From: Mesostigma viride
Lineage: Eukaryota; Streptophyta; Mesostigmatophyceae; Mesostigmatales; Mesostigmataceae
Length of the DNA stretch: 64,000 bases
Direction of reading: 5' to 3'
Assembly: GCA_009746045.1 (NCBI GenBank)
Contig: RPFO01000002.1
Span: 249,501 to 313,500, forward strand
A program made the position numbers and the translations under genes. A model generated the notes under the pieces. That model was not told the origin of the DNA. It saw only the letters and a list, made by a program, of their open reading frames with translations, and did no database searches. Positions 56,086 to 64,000 of this stretch are shown here, piece after piece. The number at the start of each line of letters is the position of its first letter. The stretch's first letter is position 1.

Positions 56086-56364
56086 ATGGCTAGTGATTTG
56101 TCAAATGCAATATATCTTCCAAGGGCTCCTGGTGACACCTTAGTGATTCCTGAGGCTGAGTATAGTACTGGGCACCAAGGGGTACCCCCTAATCCGAACA
56201 GAGCATTTGTGGAAGTAGAATACAGGGGGACTCGTTTCAACTGGGAGATTGTGTGCACCCCTCGAACTCTGCGCCGTTTGGCGGAATTTTTAGACCAGCT
56301 CATCCCTGAGGAGTCCACAATAGTTCCTGAGAATCCTACAGTTCGTCCTACTGGTGAGGAGTGA
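56086..56364 (+). CDS. Leader open frame upstream of gag, 92 aa, unidentified
   Basis: From ATG at 56086 to TGA at 56362-56364. The peptide starts MASDLSNAIYLPRAPGDTLV and contains EVEYRGTRFNWEIVCTPRTL and a Pro/Glu-rich end. The open stretch extends upstream without an ATG to ~55906. It lies in the same frame as gag, 36 bases before it, but three TGA codons (56362, 56368, 56386) separate them, so simple read-through would not join them. The varied composition suggests a real protein. No family is recognised. It could be an accessory protein of the element, a captured host fragment, or an upstream exon if GGTGAGGAG near 56353 acts as a donor. Confidence 0.5.
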   Translation: MASDLSNAIYLPRAPGDTLVIPEAEYSTGHQGVPPNPNRAFVEVEYRGTRFNWEIVCTPRTLRRLAEFLDQLIPEESTIVPENPTVRPTGEE

Positions 56365-56400
56365 CAGTGATTGGTGCGACCATCCTGAGTAGGTTTGAAA

Positions 56401-57288
56401 ATGTCTGGGAATATGACCAATACACAATCTGTTATTTCCAACGCCAAGAACATTCCCACTTTTGATGGATCAGACGTGGGGAAGTGGGACACAACTGTTA
56501 TCAGGTTTCAGCGTCTCTTGAAGGCGCATGAGTTGCAGGGGGTTTTGACTGGTGATGTCACCGATGCAAAGAAGGACGCAGCGGTGTTGTCTGCCATGAG
56601 CACGTTTCTGGATGGCTCCGCTCTGTTACTCATCAAGCGGGCGGACACCTCTCAGGAGGCGTGGGCCATTCTTACAGACCGCTACGGCAAGGACAAGACT
56701 ACGGAGACGTATCGCATGGAGCTGCGGCAGAAGCTGACATCCAGGGATCCTGTCACGGAGAAATCTCTCCGGCCAGTCCTTGTGGCCAGGGAGTACACGC
56801 GCGACGAGTATGAGTCCCTGGGAGGCAAGTTCGCTGACCTGGACCTTGTTTTGTCTACTCACGACGTGATGCCGGCTAGTATCCGAGCTGTGATGGCTGG
56901 ACAGGACATCAAGGTGCACGAGATGTCCTGGGCCGATTACAAGGCTCGAGTACTGAGGGTGGAGGACAGCCTGAATGCACAAGCGGCTGTTCTCAGAGCC
57001 GCCAAGGGGGGCAGCAGCTCTGCTGCCACTGACCCCACGGGGATCCTGGGGGTTTTCGCCACCATGGGGGTGGATGATCGGCGGGGGAAATGTCACCACT
57101 GTGGTAAGCCTGGCCACAAGGTGGCAAACTGTTTCAAGAAGCACCCTCATCTCCGCAAGGGGGGAAGGGACGGAGAAGCCAAGACGCAGGCCAACTTGAC
57201 GTCCACTCCTGATCAGCAGGAGGCACTGGAGGTGCCCCCTGGTTTTGTTTTCCACACTGTCGTGGAGGCTCCCGCTGACCAACTGTAG
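56401..57288 (+). CDS. gag: Gag polyprotein of a Copia-type retroelement, 295 aa
   Basis: Starts at ATG 56401 (MSGNMTNTQSV) and ends at TAG 57286-57288. Residues ~15-190 follow the Copia Gag (UBN2-type) pattern: FDGSDVGKWDTTVIRFQRLL, DAAVLSAMSTFLDGSALLLI, then TSQEAWAILTDRYGKDKTTE, where the A-W-x-x-L-x-x-x-Y block is characteristic. A CCHC zinc knuckle, CHHCGKPGHKVANC, lies at residues 231-244 with C231, C234, H239 and C244 all present, followed by a basic stretch. Gag forms the particle that packages element RNA, with the knuckle binding RNA. The C-terminal ~35 residues after the basic stretch are acidic and Pro-rich, with no protease motif (D-S/T-G). The frame is intact, so the protein may still be made. 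It is the only recognisable retroelement protein between the LTRs. Confidence 0.92.
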   Translation: MSGNMTNTQSVISNAKNIPTFDGSDVGKWDTTVIRFQRLLKAHELQGVLTGDVTDAKKDAAVLSAMSTFLDGSALLLIKRADTSQEAWAILTDRYGKDKTTETYRMELRQKLTSRDPVTEKSLRPVLVAREYTRDEYESLGGKFADLDLVLSTHDVMPASIRAVMAGQDIKVHEMSWADYKARVLRVEDSLNAQAAVLRAAKGGSSSAATDPTGILGVFATMGVDDRRGKCHHCGKPGHKVANCFKKHPHLRKGGRDGEAKTQANLTSTPDQQEALEVPPGFVFHTVVEAPADQL

Positions 57289-57370
57289 TATTTTTGTTCA
57301 GTGGTGCGTTGCTCCAGGGGCGCCCTGGCCACCATACTTTTTCGAGTCATTGTTTCCAGCTTGTCCCACT

Positions 57371-57378
57371 AAGGGGGG
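57371..57378 (+). promoter_or_regulatory. Polypurine tract
   Basis: AAGGGGGG lies immediately before the 3' LTR, where plus-strand DNA synthesis is primed in LTR elements. Confidence 0.85.
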
Positions 57379-58121
57379 TGTCAGCCGTAGTGGGCCAAGG
57401 CAGTCTCGGCACTAGTTTTTGGCTGTGAGTTAGCCTAATTAGTGGGACGACACAACTGTACTTATCCAGACTATTTAATTCGTGTTACGGATTTTTAGTG
57501 CTGCGTTTCAGGTCCGAGATACTGTACGGATCATACTTTTGAGACCCGTTGTAATTGTTTTTGGGTCCGGACTATATGTGGAGTGCTACAAAATATTGTA
57601 CCGGTGCTGGTGTGGCACCGACGGTACATTTTGGATTGCTTATGCTGCCACCGTACGTTATGCAGCAGGATCCGCGCTTCGCGCAGATCTTAGGGACGTT
57701 GGTACTGTTTCTGGTTTTTCACCTATGTGAGTGATTTTGTCTAAGTCCGAGCTTGTGGCGCATGTCTGAGAAAGAAATCATAAGAATGGTAGAGTATCAG
57801 ACGCGGCGCAACTTTTCAGTCCTTTGTGCATGTATGCATGCACATGTGTGCTTGAATGCATCCGACCACCTAGAACGCGCCGCCACGTATCGTACGGCTG
57901 TGATCTGTTTGTGTCGTGACCTGTCCTTTGGGCGGCGTAGCATTTAGCCTAGGCACTGCTCCTTGGCAACTCACGCTCATGCCTTATTTTCACACGTTTT
58001 TCACCATGAAGGACGTGAACAGTGAGCGTCGGCATTTGTGAATTAATGCTTGTCTTTTAAGCGTTATTTAATAACCAAGATCAATTTCCTCCGATCACCT
58101 TGGTTCAGTGCAAATGCAACA
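57379..58121 (+). repeat. 3' LTR, 743 bp
   Basis: Same length and ends as the 5' LTR. It is followed by GCCTG, the second copy of the target duplication, and then by satellite. Confidence 0.95.
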
Positions 58122-61100
58122 GCCTGAATCCTCATCATTTTTTTTCTGAGACATCCATGTACGTAGGCCAGCCATGATGACACCATGGGAGCCTGAATCC
58201 TCATCATTAAATACATACATGCCATCCATGTACGTAGACAGGCCATGATGACACCATGGGAGCCTGAATCCTCATCATTTACTATTCCTTGACATCCATG
58301 TACGTAGACGGGCCATGATGACACCATGGGAGCCTGAATCCTCATCATTTTTTTTTCTTTGACATCCATGTACATACGTAGGCCAGCCATGATGACACCA
58401 ATGGAGCCTGAATTCTCATCATTAATTACATACATGCCATCCATGTACGTAGACAGGCCATGACATCTGACACCATGGGAGCCTGAATCCTCATCATTTA
58501 CTATTCCTTGACATCCATGTACGTAGACGGGCCATGATGACACCATGGGAGCCTGAATCCTCATCATTTTTTTTTCTTTGACATCCATGTACATACGTAG
58601 GCCAGCCATGATGACACCAATGGAGCCTGAATCCTCATCATTAATTACATACATAAATGCCAACCATGTACATACACGGGCAATGATGACACCAATGGAG
58701 CCTGAATCCTCATCATTAATTACATAAATGGCAACCATGTACATACACGGGCAATGATGACACCATGGGAGCCTGAATCCTCATCATTTTTTTTTTCTTT
58801 GACATCCATGTACATACGTAGGCCAGCCATGATGACACCAATGGAGCCTGAATCCTCATCATTAATTACATACATGCCATCCATGTACGTAGACAAGCCA
58901 TGATGACCCCATGGGAGCCTGAATCCTCATCATTAATTACATACATGCCATCCATGTACGTAGACAGGCCATGATGACACCATGGGAGCCTGAATCCTCA
59001 TCATTTACTATTCCTTGACATCCATGTACGTAGGCCAGCCATGGAGACACCATGGGAGCCTGAATCCTCCTCATTAATTACATAAATGCCAACCATGTAC
59101 GTAGACAAGCCATGATGACCCCATGGGAGCCTGAATCCTCATCATTAATTACATAAATGCCATCCATGTACGTAGACGGGCCATGATGACACCATGGGAG
59201 CCTGAATCCTCATCATTTACTATTCCTTGACATCCATGTACGTAGGCCAGCCATGGAGACACCATGGGAGCCTGAATCCTCCTCATTAATTACATAAATG
59301 CCAACCATGTACGTAGACAAGCCATGATGACCCCATGGGAGCCTGAATCCTCATCATTAATTACATAAATGCCATCCATGTAAGTAGACGGGCCATGATG
59401 ACACCATGGGAGCCTGAATCCTCCTCATTAATTACATAAATGCCAACCATGTACGTAGACAAGCCATGATGACACCATGGGAGCCTGAATCCTCATCATT
59501 AATTACATAAATGCCATCCATGTACGTAGACGGGCCATGATGACACCATGGGAGCCTGAATCCTCATCATTAATTACATAAATGCCATTCATGTACGTAG
59601 GCCAGCCATGGAGACACCATGGGAGCCTGAATCCTCATCATTAATTACATACATGCCAACAATGTAGGTAGACAAGCCATGATGACACCATGGGAGCCTG
59701 AATCCTCATCATTTATTTTATGAGACATCCATGTACGTAGGCCAGCCATGATGACACCATGGGAGCCTGAATCCTCATCATTTCTTTTTCTTTGACATCC
59801 ATGTACGTAGGCCAGCCATGATGACACCATGGGAGCCTGAATCCTCCTCATTAATTACATACATGCCATCCATGTACGTACACGGGCCATGATGACACCA
59901 TGGGAGCCTGAATCCTCATCATTTACTATTCCTTGACATCCATGTACGTAGGCCAGCCATGGAGACACCATGGGAGCCTGAATCCTCATCATTAATTACA
60001 TAAATGCCAACCATGTACGTAGACAAGCCATGATGACACCATGGGAGCCTGAATCCTCCTCATTAATTACATAAATGCCAACCATGTACGTAGACAAGCC
60101 ATGATGACACCATGGGAGCCTGAATCCTCATCATTAATTACATACATGCCATCCATGTACGTAGACAGGCCATGATGACACCATGGGAGCCTGAATCCTC
60201 ATCATTTACTATTCCTTGACATCCATGTACGTAGGCCAGCCATGGAGACACCATGGGAGCCTGAATCCTCCTCATTAATTACATAAATGCCAACCATGTA
60301 CGTAGACAAGCCATGATGACCCCATGGGAGCCTGAATCCTCATCATTAATTACATAAATGCCATCCATGTACGTAGACGGGCCATGATGACACCATGGGA
60401 GCCTGAATCCTTATCATTTACTATTCCTTGACATCCATGTACGTAGGCCAGCCATGGAGACACCATGGGAGCCTGAATCCTCATCATTTTTTTTTCTTTG
60501 ACATCCATGTACATACGTAGGCCAGCCATGATGACACCAATGGAGCCTGAATCCTCATCATTAATTACATACATAAATGCCATGATCATCAATGACCCCA
60601 TGGGAGCCTGAATCCTCATCATTAAATACATAAATGCCACGGTCCATGTACGTAGACGGGCCATGATGACACCAATGGAGCCTGAATCCTCATCATTAAT
60701 TACATAAATGCCAACCATGTACATACACGGGCAATGATGACACCATGGGAGCCTGAATCCTCATCATTAATTACATAAATGCCAACCATGTACGTAGGCC
60801 AGCCATGATGACACTATGGGAGCCTGAATCCTCATCATTAATTTCATACATGCCAACAACACGTAGACGGGCCATAATGACACCACGGGAGCCTGAATCC
60901 TCATCATTTTTTTTCTTTGACATCCATGTACGTAGGCCAGCCATGATGACACCATGGGAGCCTGAATCCTCATCATTTTTTTTCTGAGACATCCATGTAC
61001 GTAGGCCAGCCATGATGACACCATGGGAGCCTGAATCCTCATCATTAAATACATACATGCCATCCATGTACGTAGACAGGCCATGATGACACCATGGGAG

Positions 61101-64000
61101 CCTGAATCCTCATCATTTACTATTCCTTGACATCCATGTACGTAGACGGGCCATGATGACACCATGGGAGCCTGAATCCTCATCATTTTTTTTTCTTTGA
61201 CATCCATGTACATACGTAGGCCAGCCATGATGACACCAATGGAGCCTGAATTCTCATCATTAATTACATACATGCCATCCATGTACGTAGACAGGCCATG
61301 ACATCTGACACCATGGGAGCCTGAATCCTCATCATTTACTACCCTTGACATCCATGTACGTAGACGGGCCATGATGACACCATGGGAGCCTGAATCCTCA
61401 TCATTTTTTTTTCTTTGACATCCATGTACATACGTAGGCCAGCCATGATGACACCAATGGAGCCTGAATCCTCATCATTAATTACATACATAAATGCCAA
61501 CCATGTACATACACGGGCAATGATGACACCAATGGAGCCTGAATCCTCATCATTAATTACATAAATGGCAACCATGTACATACACGGGCAATGATGACAC
61601 CATGGGAGCCTGAATCCTCATCATTTTTTTTTCTTTGACATCCATGTACATACGTAGGCCAGCCATGATGACACCAATGGAGCCTGAATCCTCATCATTA
61701 ATTACATACATGCCATCCATGTACGTAGACAAGCCATGATGACCCCATGGGAGCCTGAATCCTCATCATTAATTACATACATGCCATCCATGTACGTAGA
61801 CAGGCCATGATGACACCATGGGAGCCTGAATCCTCATCATTTACTATTCCTTGACATCCATGTACGTAGGCCAGCCATGGAGACACCATGGGAGCCTGAA
61901 TCCTCCTCATTAATTACATAAATGCCAACCATGTACGTAGACAAGCCATGATGACCCCATGGGAGCCTGAATCCTCATCATTAATTACATAAATGCCATC
62001 CATGTACGTAGACGGGCCATGATGACACCATGGGAGCCTGAATCCTCATCATTTACTATTCCTTGACATCCATGTACGTAGGCCAGCCATGGAGACACCA
62101 TGGGAGCCTGAATCCTCCTCATTAATTACATAAATGCCAACCATGTACGTAGACAAGCCATGATGACCCCATGGGAGCCTGAATCCTCATCATTAATTAC
62201 ATAAATGCCATCCATGTAAGTAGACGGGCCATGATGACACCATGGGAGCCTGAATCCTCCTCATTAATTACATAAATGCCAACCATGTACGTAGACAAGC
62301 CATGATGACACCATGGGAGCCTGAATCCTCATCATTAATTACATAAATGCCATCCATGTACGTAGACGGGCCATGATGACACCATGGGAGCCTGAATCCT
62401 CATCATTAATTACATAAATGCCATTCATGTACGTAGGCCAGCCATGGAGACACCATGGGAGCCTGAATCCTCATCATTAATTACATACATGCCAACAATG
62501 TAGGTAGACAAGCCATGATGACACCATGGGAGCCTGAATCCTCATCATTTATTTTATGAGACATCCATGTACGTAGGCCAGCCATGATGACACCATGGGA
62601 GCCTGAATCCTCATCATTTCTTTTTCTTTGACATCCATGTACGTAGGCCAGCCATGATGACACCATGGGAGCCTGAATCCTCCTCATTAATTACATACAT
62701 GCCATCCATGTACGTACACGGGCCATGATGACACCATGGGAGCCTGAATCCTCATCATTTACTATTCCTTGACATCCATGTACGTAGGCCAGCCATGGAG
62801 ACACCATGGGAGCCTGAATCCTCATCATTAATTACATAAATGCCAACCATGTACGTAGACAAGCCATGATGACACCATGGGAGCCTGAATCCTCCTCATT
62901 AATTACATAAATGCCAACCATGTACGTAGACAAGCCATGATGACACCATGGGAGCCTGAATCCTCATCATTAATTACATACATGCCATCCATGTACGTAG
63001 ACAGGCCATGATGACACCATGGGAGCCTGAATCCTCATCATTTACTATTCCTTGACATCCATGTACGTAGGCCAGCCATGGAGACACCATGGGAGCCTGA
63101 ATCCTCCTCATTAATTACATAAATGCCAACCATGTACGTAGACAAGCCATGATGACCCCATGGGAGCCTGAATCCTCATCATTAATTACATAAATGCCAT
63201 CCATGTACGTAGACGGGCCATGATGACACCATGGGAGCCTGAATCCTTATCATTTACTATTCCTTGACATCCATGTACGTAGGCCAGCCATGGAGACACC
63301 ATGGGAGCCTGAATCCTCATCATTAATTACATAAATGCCAACCATGTACGTAGACAAGCCATGATGACACCATGGGAGCCTGAATCCTCCTCATTAATTA
63401 CATAAATGCCAACCATGTACGTAGACAAGCCATGATGACACCATGGGAGCCTGAATCCTCATCATTAATTACATACATGCCATCCATGTACGTAGACAGG
63501 CCATGATGACACCATGGGAGCCTGAATCCTCATCATTTACTATTCCTTGACATCCATGTACGTAGGCCAGCCATGGAGACACCATGGGAGCCTGAATCCT
63601 CCTCATTAATTACATAAATGCCAACCATGTACGTAGACAAGCCATGATGACACCATGGGAGCCTGAATCCTCATCATTTACTATTCCTTGACATCCATGT
63701 ACGTAGGCCAGCCATGATGACACCAATGGAGCCTGAATCCTCCTCGTTAATTACATAAATGCCAACCATGTACGTAGACAAGCCATGATGACCCCATGGG
63801 AGCCTGAATCCTCATCATTTACTATTCCTTGACATCCATGTACGTAGACGGGCCATGATGACACCATGGGAGCCTGAATCCTCATCATTTACTATTCCTT
63901 GACATCCATGTACGTAGGCCAGCCATGATGACACCAATGGAGCCTGAATCCTCATCATTTACTATTCCTTGACATCCATGTACGTAGGCCAGCCATGGAG
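58122..64000. repeat. ~70-bp satellite with higher-order units (right part, continues past the window)
   Basis: The array resumes in phase after the retrotransposon. With the 3108 inserted bases removed, the landmark at 59645 lies 4338 bases from the one at 52199. The unit holding the insertion (54824-60766) is about 1.5 kb short: sequence corresponding to ~53025-54540 of the previous unit is missing, with the junction near 60480 between a TTAATT-type linker and a T-run linker. A further unit starts at ~60767 and runs off the end of the window. Confidence 0.96.

Larger units (their letters stand above)
55019..58121 (+). mobile_element. Gag-only LTR retrotransposon (Copia type) inserted in the satellite
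   Basis: Two 743-bp direct repeats, 55019-55761 and 57379-58121, start TGTCAGCCGTAG and end GCAACA. GCCTG flanks both ends (55014-55018, 58122-58126) and belongs to the satellite motif GAGCCTGAATCC, so it is a 5-bp target duplication. A primer site starts at 55762 and a purine tract precedes the 3' LTR. The 1617-bp interior encodes a leader frame and a Gag with a zinc knuckle, and has no room for protease, integrase or reverse transcriptase. It fits the class of non-autonomous terminal-repeat retrotransposons with a GAG domain. Two differences between the LTRs were seen: G/T near 55123/57483 and G/A near 55665/58025. Insertion is therefore recent. The partner that supplied pol is unknown. Confidence 0.95.

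Noticed and set aside
45135-64000. Minus-strand proteins up to 270 aa (NDEDSGSHGVIMAGLRTWMS repeats) over the 70-bp satellite
   Set aside because: The period (70-71) shifts frame every monomer, frames open and close with linker variants, and no ATG or splice context is consistent. Copies merely follow the higher-order units.

Overview
The window is nuclear DNA of a photosynthetic eukaryote, most likely a green alga. It holds an intron-containing LHCI-type chlorophyll a/b-binding protein gene, a second gene with eight exons and GT-AG introns, and eukaryotic transposons (Copia, LINE, SINE, Tourist-like, DDE). Long tandem repeats dominate the rest. A repeat-rich prasinophyte-type genome would fit, but no species can be fixed from the sequence. 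Only two ordinary cellular genes can be reconstructed with confidence.

Left part (1-18.2 kb): an Lhca gene lies on + (1337-2827, three exons, 245 aa). A 2.9-kb (CCCAT)n array follows. Then comes the minus-strand gene for the ribosome-biogenesis factor NSA2 (18199 down to 7411, eight exons, exactly 260 aa when joined). Its last intron is 4.6 kb and is mostly tandem repeat: heptamer arrays next to the donor, a 65-bp minisatellite, and 2.34 kb of pure (TTG)n ending next to the acceptor. Other NSA2 introns hold homopolymer runs, short tandem repeats and a MITE-like element.

Middle part (18.2-45 kb): a transposon graveyard. It contains a broken Copia pol end followed by a 45-bp minisatellite, a 468-bp Tourist-like MITE with a TAA target duplication, two inverted copies of a LINE ORF1, remnants of LINE C-termini, and a SINE family. 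The SINE tail (one or two hairpins, then a TTAA-type microsatellite) matches the 3' end of the LINE. One full SINE sits in a LINE ORF1 copy with a 13-bp target duplication. A multi-exon gene of DDE-transposase type lies on minus at 41115-37766, preceded by a tandem array built on a GCCGGC-centred motif.

Right part (44.1-64 kb): a 30-bp satellite, then a ~70-71-bp satellite organised into ~4.34-kb higher-order units that runs off the window. A nearly intact LTR retrotransposon (55019-58121) is inserted in it. It has 743-bp LTRs with two differences seen by eye, a 5-bp target duplication, a tRNA-type primer site and a polypurine tract, but encodes only a Gag: a non-autonomous, gag-only Copia-type element.

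All coordinates, splice sites and identities were read by eye. Family assignments rest on recognised motifs, not on a database search.
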